This document shows positions 34,801 to 44,406 of a DNA stretch of 62,307 nt, piece after piece; the first letter of the stretch is position 1, and every line of letters starts with the position of its first letter. The DNA is from Lachnospiraceae bacterium (lineage in GTDB: Bacteria > Bacillota > Clostridia > Lachnospirales > Lachnospiraceae), in NCBI GenBank assembly GCA_017524595.1, contig JAFXVI010000085.1, forward strand, positions 1 through 62,307. Direction: 5' to 3'. The translations under genes were made by a program, and so were the position numbers. Below the pieces are notes generated by a model. It did no database searches. It was not told the DNA's origin and saw only the letters and a program-made list of their open reading frames with translations.

Positions 34801-37800
34801 CTATCTTCTCATTACCATCTTTATCAACAAGCTTACCCTTTGCATTTGTTGAATATGTAGCGATATAATCTCCATTCGGGCTAATACCCTTATACAGTTC
34901 AAACTGTACATCCTGCATGGGCTTGAGGGTTACACCGTCCTCCTTGAGAAGTTCTACGTATCCCGTCTTCCTTTCATTGAGTATTGCTTCACCCCCGCCG
35001 TAAACCTGCTTCAGATGACTGCCGCTTATAACAAAGTTGCGGGGAGTTTCATCAAGTACATAACCATCGAGCGTTTTCTCCTCTATGAGCGTGTAATCAC
35101 CCCAGGCAAGACCATTAACAGAAGCAAAACCTTTTTCATCCGATATAAGCTGTGCTACCTTACTGCCCTTGTGATCCTTATCGACATAATCCGTGTACAG
35201 TCCGAACACTACTCCTTTAAGCGGATGATTGTCTATACTGTCAAGCTTCATTAATTCAAGCGAACCTGTAAGCTTCGTGTTATCTGCGTAAACGATCCAA
35301 ATATCATTTACGTTCTTTCTGGTTATCTCAAACTCATACTTCTTATCCTTATCAAATTCAAAGCCTTCAGGCGCCCATGTCTCCTTAAAATAATACTTGC
35401 CCCACTTAAGATCGTCTTCGAAGATAGTACCATCACTTTCAGTCTCTATATCCTTCTTTATCGGATCAGCATTTCCCTCTTTGTAAAGATCGAACTTAGC
35501 TCCCTTAAGAGTGTCCTCCATGTTTCCATTTATGGTCTTATACAACTTGACCCTACCGGTGACAGGCGTATTTATGACTACGCCTATGTCATTCTTATAT
35601 GTATCCGGATTGTCTATAGTCTTTGTCGTTCCTGCATCCTTGGATGTTATCTCAAATGTATACTTAACATCCTTAGGAATCTCATATGCATCATCAGGAA
35701 CACTGATCTCCTCAAAATAGTAACTTCCTACTCCAAGACCGTCGCAGCGCACATAACCGTTCTCATCACTCTCCACATACTTAACAGAACCAGGAGCGCC
35801 GCCTTCACCGGCTCCAAGCCTCCAAAGCCTGAACACTACTCCTTGAAGAGGATAATCAAGTGATGTATCAGCCTTAATAAATTCCACACCGGCATAAGCC
35901 GTGGAATTGATACAGGTTACAGAGGCCTGAGCAGTATCGTTCTCCGACTCATTTCTGGTTATCTCAAAATCAAAATGTTCAGTATTCAGAACATATTCAT
36001 CAGTAGCATGTGTCTCCACGAAATAATACTTGCCGTATGGAAGAGCGGTCACCACTATTTTCCCTTCATCAGGCGTTTCCATTACCACATTAGTCTTATC
36101 TGATGAATAGGCATATTTTGTTCCTTCACCCTTCTTATAGGTTCCGCCCGATACATATATCCTTGTGCCATCTGCCTTATACAGTTCAAACTGTGCACCC
36201 TTAATGCGGCTTACTGGCTCAACATCGTTAATCTTGATAAGTTCCACGTTACCGTAGATCTTATCATTGATCATCTTCGCTTCAAGAGGAACACTGATGC
36301 TTCCCTCAACATTTAAAGCATTGATCGTCAATATTTCGCTCTTTGTCTTCTTAGGCAATGCGAATCCTTCAGGAGCAGATACTTCCTCAAAGTAATATGA
36401 ACCCCACTCAAGATCCGTTATAGTGATCTCGCCGTTGCTATCAGTAACATACAGGCCGTCACTGTCTTCTTTATTCTCAATCTCACTGCCATCTTCTTTA
36501 AAGAATCTGAATTTAGCCCCTTCAAGCCTTCCCTGTTCTTTACCGCCTATAGCATATTTCTTAATAAGCTTAACTGAACCTTTTAATGGTTTATTCTCGT
36601 GCGAAAGCTTCTGCTCACCTGTATACTTAAGCTGTGCTGCACTAATCTTGAAATAATGCTGCCTGTCTTCCTTTTTCTCATTCAGCTTATAGCCATCAGG
36701 CGCCTTTGTCTCCTCGAAATAATACTCGCCCCACGGAAGCCCCTGCACTCTGATATAACCATCCGCTCCCGTCTTGTATGTACCATACTCATTATCCCTG
36801 CTAAATATAAGGAATACCTTTTCTTTACGGTAAAGGGTAAACTCAGCTCCCTCAAGTCCCTTTATCTCTTCCGTATCCGGATTGGTCTTCGTATACTTGA
36901 GCAGTTCAACCTCACCGGGGATAGGAGTATTGGGAACAATACCGTTTGTACCTGCATTTACAGGACTTCCCATATTTTCCTGGGTTATTTTAAATTCATA
37001 CTTTTTGTCACTTCCATTATATCCCGGAGCCGGTTCAGTCTCCATAAAGTAATAACTTCCGGCCTTCAGATCCTTATTTGTCTGAATAAGACCCTTATTG
37101 TTGGAGATCATTTCCTTATAATTGGGAACAATATTACCGTCTGCATAATAAAGCGCGAACTTCGCTCCCTTGATCGGATCCTCTGTTTCACTGTTCTGCT
37201 TTATAAGCTGTGCCTGTCCCTGTATAAGCTCGTTCTCAACCCTGAGTTCCTTGCCCTTAAGATCTACTGTTATTTCCTTTTCTTCATCAGCATTATCTGC
37301 ATCTACCCTGAAGCTGTATTCCGTCTTGCTGTCAAGTATATAGCCTTCGGGTGCTTTGGTCTCAACGAAATAATAGTCACCCCATTCAAGATCCTTAACC
37401 CTTACATTTCCTGAATCATCAGAAGCAATATCTTTAAGATATGGTGTTTCATTGCCCTCTTTATAAAGATTAAATTCTGCTCCCTTAAGACCCGTGTTGG
37501 TACCGGCTATCACCTTACGCAGCTTAACCATGCCCTTGTTCTTTTCATTAAATACATATCCTATGCCATCCTTTTTTCCGTCAGGATTATCAAGAGTCAC
37601 TGTTTGCTTGTCGTCTTTCTCAGTTATACTGAACGTATAATGAGTAGTGTTTAACTTATGGCCTTTGGCAGGTATGCGCTCTACGAAGTAATAGTTTCCG
37701 ATCCCGAGATCCTTTTTCTGGATCTTTCCATCAGCTCCGGATTTATATAACCCAAGGCTGTCTTCATCGTCTCCATTTATCTTTATAAGTTCAAATGTTG

Positions 37801-40800
37801 CCCCCTCAAGCTCCGTGTAATCCACCTCGGACTTTATGAACTCAACATTAGCATGAATAAGAGAGTTTACAACTTTTATATACTGGATTTCATCCTTATT
37901 GCTGATAATGAACTCAAACGGATCATCTATTTTCTTATATCCCTCAGGCGCTTTCTCTTCATACACTCTGTATGTTCCGTAAGGCAGACCGTTCACGCTA
38001 AGAGTATCGCCGTTGGTTTCAAGCATCTGCGCAGTAAGGAGTAAGCCCGCAGTCTTATCATACTCATATACTCCGGAATTACCTGTCACCTTAACTATCT
38101 TCTTTTTATTTCCTTCCATCCTGTAAAGCGAGAACAATGCTCCTTCAAGACCTTTATCGTTATCGTCTACCTTCTGAAGACTCAGATTGCCGTATATAGG
38201 AGTATTGCTCTGCTCAATCTTAATGAACGGAACTGTCTGTTTTGTCTTTTTCTCATCAATGGTTACCGGAATAGTCTTTGCCCAGTCATCATCATCTTCC
38301 GGCTGTACAAAACCGGCAGGTGCTTTGGTCTCTATAAAGTAATATGTTCCCCACGGAAGATCATCTATAAAGATCTCACCTTTCTCATCCGTTGTATAAA
38401 TCGTCTCATCATCCGGATAAGGCTTATCATCCTTATAGAACCTAAACTCTGCTCCTTCAAGATTATTACCTTCACCGTCATCCTTTATAAGCTTTATGGC
38501 ACCCTTGTCTTCCTCATTTACAGCTTCCTTGTTATGCTTATATGTAAGCTCGGCGCTGAGATTATCTGCATTGATAACAAACTTATGCTGTGTCTCAGTA
38601 TCGGTCACATACCCTTGAGGTGCCTTGGTCTCTACGAAATAATAGCTGCCCCACGGAAGGTCACCGACGGTTATTACTCCGCCGTTTTGAGTTTTATACG
38701 TACCATATATGTTAAGATTTAAAGCTGCGGTAATATTCTCAATTACTCCCTCCGGCTCCTTGTACAGGGCAAATTCAGCACCGTCAAGCTTCTTACTGTG
38801 ATCGGAATTGTACTTCTCAAGTACAACACTTCCAAGCTCTCTTTCATTCTTAACAGTTACAGTTATAAGTTCATCCTGTTTACTTATTGTAAATGGATAT
38901 ACCTTCTTATCGAGCTTATAACCCTTAGCAGTTTTAGTTTCTTTAAAGAAATAACTTCCGTATTCAAGCGCCCCTATCGTATTTCTGGCGATCATACCGT
39001 TAGCCGTAGTGTAATGCCCAAAAGGCTCGCCAAGATCATCGTCATTACCGCTGTATACACCCTTGTACAGATCAAACTCTACGTCGTTTAGCTTATTATC
39101 CTCATCTTCTTTATCTTCCTTGATAAGCTCCACATAACCTTTGATCGGCGTATTCTCAGCTTCTACATATACAGCCTTTGAAAAATCAGTATTCCTGTCT
39201 ATAGTGAAGTAAATATATTCATCAAGGATATTAAAGCCCTTCGGTGCCTTTGTCTCTTCGAAATAATAGTTGCCCCACTCAAGGTTTTCTTCTCTTATGA
39301 ATCCCTCTGAATCTGTCTTATATACCTTGTCAATCTTCTCACCATCCTTATATAAAACAAACTCAGCATCTGCAAGTCCTTCTATTCCTTCAGTCCTGAG
39401 TACGTACTTGAACAGTTCGACTTTACCTTTAAGAGGCTTGTTCTCTACAAGTGCAAGGCCATCCTCTTCCCCGTTTTCCTTCCTGTATGCGCCGGACAAT
39501 GTTACTGTACGACCATTATCGCCGGCAGTTATTGAGAAGCTTAATTCATTATTGTTATCTTCATATGAACCGTCTTTCTGCTCTTTGAAGTAGTACTCTC
39601 CTTCTCCGAGATCCTTAACAAGCACATGTCCATTTGCAAGCGAGGTTACGCTGCCAAGGCTTGTATCAGTATCCGCCCCCTTCCTGAAGAGATCAAACAC
39701 TATTCCCTCAACCGGCTCATCAGTTGGATCAACCTTGATAAATTCAACGTCTGCCCTGATCTCGGTATTCTCAAAATAAATCTCTTCTACTGCCTTATCA
39801 CCCTTGATCGCAAACTTCCTTGCGCCTTCTATCTTAAGGAAACCATAAGGCGCCTTATCCTCATAAATACGATATGTTCCGTAAGGAAGACCTGTTACGG
39901 ACAGATTGCCGTCTTTATCCGTAGCAAGTTCCTGGAAAGTACCTTCTTCATCATAGATGTATTTACCGTCAGAGCCTGAAGTCAGCACAGTGGATTCGGT
40001 ATTCTGCACTTCATTCGAACGGTAAAGCCTGAATGTAGCGCCTGCGATAGGATCAAGTTTATCGCCTTCCTTCTTAACCTTATGCAGAAGCATATCGCCA
40101 TGGATCTCTTCATTATCAGCATCTATAGTTATCGTCTCACCCACTGTGTTTTCATCTATAACCTTGGATACGGTATTCCTCTTATCCGCATCAGGGAGTA
40201 CATATCCCTTTGGAGCTACAGTCTCTCTGAAGTAATAGGTCCCCCACGGAAGGTTTCCAACATAGATCTCGCCATTTTTGTCAGTCGTATATACAGTCCT
40301 ATCATCGGGATAACGCTTACCATCCTTGTATAGCTCAAACTGTGCACCTGCAAGCTTCTCTGATTTCTTAGGATCAGACTTGATAAGCTTAATGCTTCCG
40401 GGCTTCCTCTTATTATTTATGGTTACTTCCTTATCCTTATGAGCCAGATCGATAAAGACTCCATTATCCCTGGAAAGTCCCTTATATGATATCTCATATA
40501 CATTGCTTCCTTCGATCTGGTTGCCGTCCTTATCTGATTCATAGACATAGTATGTGAAACCGAGCGGTACCGGGTCAAACACTATCTCACTGTTGCCCTT
40601 AACTGCCTCGGCTTGCGGATACAGATATTCCGCTCCGTCAGTTCCATAGTAAATCCTGCTGTTCCCTGATTTCCTGTACACTACAGCATAGAAATCCTTA
40701 TCACTGTCGGCCTTATTACCAAAAATATCTACTGCATTCTTCTTAACCTTAAGCGAGCCTGAGTAGTAAGCATTTACAAACTCAAGATCCGATTCGCTTA

Positions 40801-43800
40801 TTGAGAAGCATTCCTGACCGGCAACAGAATTATCATTAACATATGACGCACGTCCCATTATGCGTATCTTTGCACTGGTCCCTTCCCAGTAAGTATCTAC
40901 AAACAGCTTGATATAAACCGGCCTCTTCGTATAAACCACTCCGGGGATCTTATGAGCGTCATCAGGAATGATCTCTGTGACTTTATACATATAGATTCTG
41001 GTAAGTACCCATGAATTAAGATCATTATCCCAGCCTCTCTCCCAATCTCCGTAATTATTCCAATTGGTATCCGCGTCAAAATAAACCTCACCGAATGAAT
41101 CGCTTCTCCTGTCCTTGGTAAGGGTTATCGAAGACTTGGCGGGCATCGGGCTGTCCATTCTGATACCCGAATTGGTGTTACCGCCATCGAAACGTTCAAG
41201 CTCAAACGTGAACGAAGCACCGTCGGGCCAGTCATTTCCGAATCCGTATTCCTTGAATACGTCTTCATCAATAAGTCTCTTCTTGGTCCAGTCAGTTCCG
41301 TCCTTCTGATAGAAAAGCTTGGTTATTGAGAAATCGAACGGAACTCTGGGGGTTGTCTGGTTATTAAATGTAATAACGCTACCGTCATCTTCATGTCCGA
41401 CGCACCCAAAATCCTGCTTCGTTAATGTATTCTTCTTATATATATTCTTCTCATAAATCTCGTACTGATTAAGGTCTGTATTCTTATGAACCTTGATATG
41501 GATGGTATATTCGTTAGGGTCATGAGCAAATGCATCATTTTCCTGACGCTCCTTGAGAATATATGAATAAACGCCTTCTTCTTTATAGTAGAACGGATCA
41601 AAGATCACCTTGCTTCCGTTATTCTGTACTGACTGGATCAGCGTCGACTTTTTGGTATTCCAGTCATAGGAATACAGATCGAACCAGAACTTCTGATCAT
41701 CCGTCGGCGTACCATAATCAACAGTTTTTAAAGCTTCTATAGTGGTGGAACACTCACTTGCCGGTGGCATGTCATGCCATACGCAATGCCACTCACTCGA
41801 GAATCCAAGTACATTATTTGCTACAAGCCATCCAGCCGATACCGTACCATTAATAAAGTCAGCCTGGGGCACAAGTACTACTGCCGCTATCGAACCGCTG
41901 GTCTTTACAGTAGTGGCATTCGGACAGTTAAGAACTATGCTCTGACATATTGCATCTTCTTCAGGCTGACCACCGACTGCCTTACCGTTAACAGTGATCT
42001 GCTTAAAATCAACATCCTCATCAGGTATGGTGAGAATGACCTTCTGTCCATCCCCTAGTTTTATATGAAGTCCGTTTGCCTTTTTAGCATATTCTCCCGA
42101 ATCAAAGCTTACATAGTATGTTCCCTTACCGCTTCCCTTAGACTTGATATCAAGCACATTTCCATTGGCAACGCTGCTGAACTTATAAGATTCAACATTT
42201 GCAAGCTTCACTGAATTCGCACTTACAGTGTTGACAAGGTTGGCTACCCTGTCCTTTATCTGCTGCTCACTGTATGTTGTGGTGTCGATTATGACTCCGC
42301 TCCTGCTACGATTCTTCATGCTCTCATGCATATTTGCAAGCGCAGCCTCCGTTGTATAAACAACGGCCGAGGATGAATTACCGTTCGGATCCATGAAGAA
42401 ATTACTGCCCTCATAGGCGCCTATATATGTAACGCCCGCATTTCCGTTATCATTCTTACAGGTTGCCACATTGGCTCCGCCATACAGAGTTCCGGTAGCA
42501 AAATTGGTCTCAAAATGACCCGAAGCATTAAGAGTATTCGCAACCACGCCATGTACACAGGCATTGCCGAGTATAGTCTTGAATGTCTCATCGGGACCGG
42601 GTGCCATCTTACCGTTAACAAATACTGCAACCGCCGAAAAATCATTCAGGGTAAATCCGACCTTCTCACCTTCTACCGAAGTACTGTCGGCAACAACCTC
42701 GACCTTAATATCCGAAGCAGAAATATCCGTTGCTTCAGCTGTTGTATTAACTTCTTCTTTCACGCTGTCAATAAGAGGAAGATGAATGGTCTTAACATCC
42801 TCTGCGTTCTCAGCGCCCAGCTCATCTTCAAGCTGATCCTTCTTAAACCTGATGCTTATTCGTACCGATCCTGTTTCAGGCTGAAGTTCTACCCTGTTAC
42901 CATCTTTATCCCATACATAGAATGCAACGTCATAAAGCAGAACATCACTGTCACTGATCACCGCATCTTCCTCGCCTGTGATCTCTTCAGCACTATTATT
43001 CAGCGCTTCAATGTATGCATCGTAGTTATAGTCATTTGAATCTGATGTTATCTTCGTTACAACAAACTCCGCGTCGTCGGGTACAGCCTCGGGATCCTCA
43101 AGAGTAGCCGTAACGTAAACATCTTCGTCTTCATAATCATATTCCCGCTTTTCGTTCTTTACTTCTTCCTTATCATCTTCCTCAGTGTCTTCTTCATCTT
43201 CGTGCAGAATATTTACCGGCTCGTCGCCCTCGGAAACTACTGCGGTAATTATGCCATTTTCTTCTGAATCAATAGTATATCTTGCAGCTATCTTGTTTGA
43301 GCTGCTGCCTTTAATATATATAGTAAATGCTTCATAATCTAAATCGGAGAGTCTTAAAGATGTTTCTGTAGCATTCAGGGATGATATGACTCCATTATCC
43401 ATGGTATCGCCGTTGCACCTTACATTGGCTCCTGTCTTTATGTACAGACTGTATCTTGCAGAAGAGGGCAAAGATGCCGCATCAAGCTTAATATTTAAGG
43501 AATCATAGCCTGAACCCTTGACTTCAAAGCCACTGTCTGTGATGCGAAGCTCCTTATCATCCCTTGGTATATCCCGTGATATAAGAGTGATCTGTGGATT
43601 GCCGTCGGAACGCACATTATATTCAACTGACATTCCGCTCGAAAGCCCGGATACTTTAAATGTAACCGTCTTTAAGTCAAGTCCTGCTATATGATATACG
43701 CCGTCACTGTTTTTTGACAGCTTTCCCTTAAGATCGCTGCTGTATTCAACATCGGCACTTCCGTTTATATCAAGCTCATATGAATCTGATGCCAGCATTT

Positions 43801-44182
43801 GATCCGTATTAATGTACAGCGTTATATCCTCAGCACCGGAAACCTGAATTCTGTTATCATATGCATCAACTGCCATACCCGAAGCAATGACATCTTCTAC
43901 TTCCTTCTGCTCATCGCCGATGCTAATGTCTATCTCCCTGTCAGGTTTATCATCAGATGCAATATCATCGCTTTCCTTCTCCTCTGTGATCAATGAGTCC
44001 GGGCCTGATCCGCCAATGACAGTCTCGCTATCTGACCGGATATCTTCGCTGATCACAGCATCGTCAGCCTTTAATATACCCTCGCCGTTAACAGAAGCCA
44101 TTACGCTGAACGTATTCTCAGTCAGCATAGCGATTAGGGCGATTATGGCTACGGTTGATTTCAACATTTTTCTTTTCTTCAT
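28838..44182 (-). CDS. giant cell-wall-anchored adhesin with about 30 SpaA-type domains
   Basis: Surface protein of about 5114 residues. Signal peptide (MKKRKMLKSTVAIIALIAML) after SD AAGGAG; then two related beta domains and a segment shared with the second adhesin; a choice-of-anchor-A-like head (about 530-800, with EWHCVW); FctA-like domains; and from about residue 1255 some 31 SpaA/Cna-B prealbumin-like domains, typically xVxLxKxD ... GAxFxLYK ... LPWGxYYFxETKAPxGY, where the Lys and ETKAP Glu form isopeptide bonds in this family. Four Cna_B domains interrupt the array near the end. C-terminus: three GVLGxR motifs, sorting motif VPATGD, one membrane helix, basic tail. The frame is open throughout. 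Sortase B downstream is the likely anchoring enzyme; ligand unknown. Confidence 0.93.
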   Translation of the reverse strand: MKKRKMLKSTVAIIALIAMLTENTFSVMASVNGEGILKADDAVISEDIRSDSETVIGGSGPDSLITEEKESDDIASDDKPDREIDISIGDEQKEVEDVIASGMAVDAYDNRIQVSGAEDITLYINTDQMLASDSYELDINGSADVEYSSDLKGKLSKNSDGVYHIAGLDLKTVTFKVSGLSSGMSVEYNVRSDGNPQITLISRDIPRDDKELRITDSGFEVKGSGYDSLNIKLDAASLPSSARYSLYIKTGANVRCNGDTMDNGVISSLNATETSLRLSDLDYEAFTIYIKGSSSNKIAARYTIDSEENGIITAVVSEGDEPVNILHEDEEDTEEDDKEEVKNEKREYDYEDEDVYVTATLEDPEAVPDDAEFVVTKITSDSNDYNYDAYIEALNNSAEEITGEEDAVISDSDVLLYDVAFYVWDKDGNRVELQPETGSVRISIRFKKDQLEDELGAENAEDVKTIHLPLIDSVKEEVNTTAEATDISASDIKVEVVADSTSVEGEKVGFTLNDFSAVAVFVNGKMAPGPDETFKTILGNACVHGVVANTLNASGHFETNFATGTLYGGANVATCKNDNGNAGVTYIGAYEGSNFFMDPNGNSSSAVVYTTEAALANMHESMKNRSRSGVIIDTTTYSEQQIKDRVANLVNTVSANSVKLANVESYKFSSVANGNVLDIKSKGSGKGTYYVSFDSGEYAKKANGLHIKLGDGQKVILTIPDEDVDFKQITVNGKAVGGQPEEDAICQSIVLNCPNATTVKTSGSIAAVVLVPQADFINGTVSAGWLVANNVLGFSSEWHCVWHDMPPASECSTTIEALKTVDYGTPTDDQKFWFDLYSYDWNTKKSTLIQSVQNNGSKVIFDPFYYKEEGVYSYILKERQENDAFAHDPNEYTIHIKVHKNTDLNQYEIYEKNIYKKNTLTKQDFGCVGHEDDGSVITFNNQTTPRVPFDFSITKLFYQKDGTDWTKKRLIDEDVFKEYGFGNDWPDGASFTFELERFDGGNTNSGIRMDSPMPAKSSITLTKDRRSDSFGEVYFDADTNWNNYGDWERGWDNDLNSWVLTRIYMYKVTEIIPDDAHKIPGVVYTKRPVYIKLFVDTYWEGTSAKIRIMGRASYVNDNSVAGQECFSISESDLEFVNAYYSGSLKVKKNAVDIFGNKADSDKDFYAVVYRKSGNSRIYYGTDGAEYLYPQAEAVKGNSEIVFDPVPLGFTYYVYESDKDGNQIEGSNVYEISYKGLSRDNGVFIDLAHKDKEVTINNKRKPGSIKLIKSDPKKSEKLAGAQFELYKDGKRYPDDRTVYTTDKNGEIYVGNLPWGTYYFRETVAPKGYVLPDADKRNTVSKVIDENTVGETITIDADNEEIHGDMLLHKVKKEGDKLDPIAGATFRLYRSNEVQNTESTVLTSGSDGKYIYDEEGTFQELATDKDGNLSVTGLPYGTYRIYEDKAPYGFLKIEGARKFAIKGDKAVEEIYFENTEIRADVEFIKVDPTDEPVEGIVFDLFRKGADTDTSLGSVTSLANGHVLVKDLGEGEYYFKEQKDGSYEDNNNELSFSITAGDNGRTVTLSGAYRKENGEEDGLALVENKPLKGKVELFKYVLRTEGIEGLADAEFVLYKDGEKIDKVYKTDSEGFIREENLEWGNYYFEETKAPKGFNILDEYIYFTIDRNTDFSKAVYVEAENTPIKGYVELIKEDKEDEDNKLNDVEFDLYKGVYSGNDDDLGEPFGHYTTANGMIARNTIGALEYGSYFFKETKTAKGYKLDKKVYPFTISKQDELITVTVKNERELGSVVLEKYNSDHSKKLDGAEFALYKEPEGVIENITAALNLNIYGTYKTQNGGVITVGDLPWGSYYFVETKAPQGYVTDTETQHKFVINADNLSAELTYKHNKEAVNEEDKGAIKLIKDDGEGNNLEGAEFRFYKDDKPYPDDETIYTTDEKGEIFIDDLPWGTYYFIETKAPAGFVQPEDDDDWAKTIPVTIDEKKTKQTVPFIKIEQSNTPIYGNLSLQKVDDNDKGLEGALFSLYRMEGNKKKIVKVTGNSGVYEYDKTAGLLLTAQMLETNGDTLSVNGLPYGTYRVYEEKAPEGYKKIDDPFEFIISNKDEIQYIKVVNSLIHANVEFIKSEVDYTELEGATFELIKINGDDEDSLGLYKSGADGKIQKKDLGIGNYYFVERIPAKGHKLNTTHYTFSITEKDDKQTVTLDNPDGKKDGIGYVFNEKNKGMVKLRKVIAGTNTGLKGAEFNLYKEGNETPYLKDIASDDSGNVRVKDLEWGDYYFVETKAPEGYILDSKTEYSFRVDADNADEEKEITVDLKGKELRVENELIQGQAQLIKQNSETEDPIKGAKFALYYADGNIVPNYKEMISNNKGLIQTNKDLKAGSYYFMETEPAPGYNGSDKKYEFKITQENMGSPVNAGTNGIVPNTPIPGEVELLKYTKTNPDTEEIKGLEGAEFTLYRKEKVFLIFSRDNEYGTYKTGADGYIRVQGLPWGEYYFEETKAPDGYKLNEKKEDRQHYFKISAAQLKYTGEQKLSHENKPLKGSVKLIKKYAIGGKEQGRLEGAKFRFFKEDGSEIENKEDSDGLYVTDSNGEITITDLEWGSYYFEEVSAPEGFALPKKTKSEILTINALNVEGSISVPLEAKMINDKIYGNVELIKINDVEPVSRIKGAQFELYKADGTRIYVSGGTYKKGEGTKYAYSSDKTNVVMETPDEGKIVVTALPYGKYYFVETHATDEYVLNTEHFDFEITRNESENDTAQASVTCINSTAYAGVEFIKADTSLDYPLQGVVFRLWRLGAGEGGAPGSVKYVESDENGYVRCDGLGVGSYYFEEISVPDDAYEIPKDVKYTFEITSKDAGTTKTIDNPDTYKNDIGVVINTPVTGRVKLYKTINGNMEDTLKGAKFDLYKEGNADPIKKDIETESDGTIFEDDLKWGKYYFKETWAPEGFEFDKDKKYEFEITRKNVNDIWIVYADNTKLTGSLELMKLDSIDNHPLKGVVFGLYTDYVDKDHKGSKVAQLISDEKGFASVNGLAWGDYTLIEEKTLDGYVLDETPRNFVISGSHLKQVYGGGEAILNERKTGYVELLKEDGVTLKPMQDVQFELYKGISPNGDYIATYSTNAKGKLVDKDGNEKIGPLYCGEYYFNEIVPVGYEPYKGELSFDIKDDKQIVTLGYVDKGKSVVYNTPKKGSVILEKTDKNNKPLEGAEFTLYATKTTKPGQILETILNKGLYVYGVYYTDSNGILNITDLPWDTYYLKETTAPKGYEIINDKLIPFEINAKNVSETLDLGTIINSPLTGTLELTKKDAETGKELEGAEFKLFKVGENKDIDVSVAHKAVGGVFRTNSEGKITVDDVEWGDYYFKETKEPVGYEKVTEADEVKSEILTIDESKTDASGEFIQPQRTTVWNKKGYGYVSLLKVFDGEQPDSLEGISFALVNDTTGQEHGRYTTNKDGIISAETIGRLGYGSYHFEELSVPAGVSYSVSDLKPAFTIDESRPVEDPVKIRFVNSEVRAAAKFVKVDPYTQEIIQGIRFNVFAEDNDKDPFTYTISDENGIVSVKNMPMGSYYFLEDAKSAEEKGYIADTSRYTFTITADDKTSKDEQQKYVPVYKDGTLTEVKTVPNERRKGSIELIKLGKNVNGSQKKLSVADAAFELYKDDKLFMESDKVAEYVKGDRLVIDNLGWGTYYFREIRAPKGYALPPEGADVTNKQRIDGITVSASSVTPLVCQMSDDTLKVFISKREVGGVEELNGASMELYEADDKGKLKGEPIVRWISGTKAKLIEVGDKTAGVVQGRTYVIHEDMAPAGFALTEDIIFTVNDDGSIKTDAMVKGSGNGTTIVMEDAPLNIAISKKELGTSKELAGAQLRIKDGDNVIESWSSTGKPHTVTTALETDHEYTLVETDPPKGYYTAEPISFKVDKNGKLQIIHSKSSSADADSRVSASGNTSELTMYDRPIRVEISKKRLTGGEQDYVEGAGLALYEIASGSQNQIFTWISPKNGAVLINYGLLQVGKKYKVVETKTPTGYVKADDLEFTVKDYSEFEKTDADGKVTQSITVYDDVVKVLISKKSVTGEDELPAARLQIVDASGKVMADFMSSKKQTLITSLVSGDMLSADEKATYEKYNVIYNVKLETGKSYTLKEISAPAGYALAGDVTFTIDDKGKQSPSPVVMRDKPLEIRLSKKDIANGSYLAGADLELYNAEGTKVAEWTSADKPVLFSIRNIDATEAAGYAEVKPVLLPAGKYTLHEAKAPAGYMTAPDVEINIDGACVRSDSGVIREESMYDYKEGTTNVYGDEIWISPKDSEGNVAGDYTYPEITMELYRDSKVKGVMDETPYRSLVLKNGATSFAFGNLERYKSLGGENYEYTYKVVEVMSDEAAGQYTQQELEMTRTENGMEVLYEVLIENMLNQEEVNLKGTKTFILKKDKDGNIADEQYADITIWLLQNGKRVDIDGDGREESVSIANGAKETNGKATFEFRDLPRYDLTTGNEYAYTVEETGNESYDCSIVYIGREVNIVNTPKENPFYIKGVKVWIDPEGVKRPEITMQLFRDGVLYKETGLNEDYTFSFGPLYEHNLGWGMDEGDDKASADGHKFIYEVREAGAADYDVTIDNNGKDMVITGETAEITVTNRYKQEYIEISGRKFWNDAGDSGRRPSVTVNLYASDSTGRKNELVDTYIIPNTRSTYEFGTRGRKQLPRYDANGREISYRVEELAIPGYISVQNGNDFTNTPSKVRISKLDATDRKELPGAVLSLAKNDTKAEVERWTSTNTPHYIEGLEMGAEYTLTEVSAPRGYVVADPVTFRVNTDGVEQKIEMLDDPMIGSVVLTKLDSETREKLSGAVFNLYGPDGMPVRATGSTGDYIYSETGTGTQDFVVASSGELKVDKLPYGAYYFKEISAPEGYELSRETVSFTIADKDAAVTVSYVNTRKKGAVLLVKTNEDGSMTLEGAVFELYSKTPRTAGQAAASTIFSDAYYRYGTYTSDSEGRIYAEDLPWDDYYFLETKAPDGYEINRDITGDPLVYTFTINADNAGTTEISLGTIANTKTPEGGVLGERRPLAEKASGVLGVRSTPKRGVLGARVVPATGDISAIALWLAVFMACIGTIIWLLVDRKRKKA
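29050..40420 (-). repeat. array of about 31 SpaA-type domain repeats with a six-domain super-repeat
   Basis: Domains of 85-125 residues follow one another across 11 kb. Reading their first strands shows types recurring in order: A (GSIKLIK...YTTDKNGEIYV), B (GDMLLHKV...YGTYRIYE), C (ADVEFIKVD), D (GKVELFK...LEWGNYYF), E (QGQAQLIK or GYVELIKED), F (longer, GSVVLEK...YGTYKT). The series reads A-B-C-D-E-F, A-B-C-D-E-F, A-B-C-D-E-E-F and then a broken tail. Four Cna_B domains lie at about 29990-31345. Confidence 0.75.
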
Positions 44183-44328
44183 TTCTTCTCTCCTTAATGA
44201 AGCATACAACAAGTTACTTTTATACGTCAGAAACAAGACGCATTCTTTCCCTTAATTATTATGACTCCGAAAAATAACAAAATGACCGTAATTTAAGTAA
44301 AATTAATACAATTTTATATTTATTTAAC
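44183..44328 (-). promoter_or_regulatory. 5' region of giant adhesin 1
   Basis: About 150 AT-rich bases between the terminator of adhesin 2 and the adhesin 1 start. SD AAGGAGAG lies 6-8 bases before the ATG at 44180-44182. Promoter-like hexamers can be found (TTGTTA ... TAATTA) but none is convincing. Confidence 0.4.
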
Positions 44329-44363
44329 AAAAACGGGCGATACGGTAAATACCGTATCGCCCG
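44329..44363 (-). terminator. terminator of giant adhesin 2
   Basis: Perfect 14-bp stem CGGGCGATACGGTA/TACCGTATCGCCCG with a minimal loop, followed by TTTTTG on the minus strand. It makes each giant gene a separate transcription unit. Confidence 0.93.
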
Positions 44364-44406
44364 AAGATCAAATTCTTCTGACTATCTGTTTACTGCGTTA
44401 AATCAC

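Noticed and set aside
36599-37414. 271-codon plus-strand open frame inside giant adhesin 1
   Set aside because: Same reason: antisense, no SD, hydrophobic low-information translation typical of reverse-strand reading.
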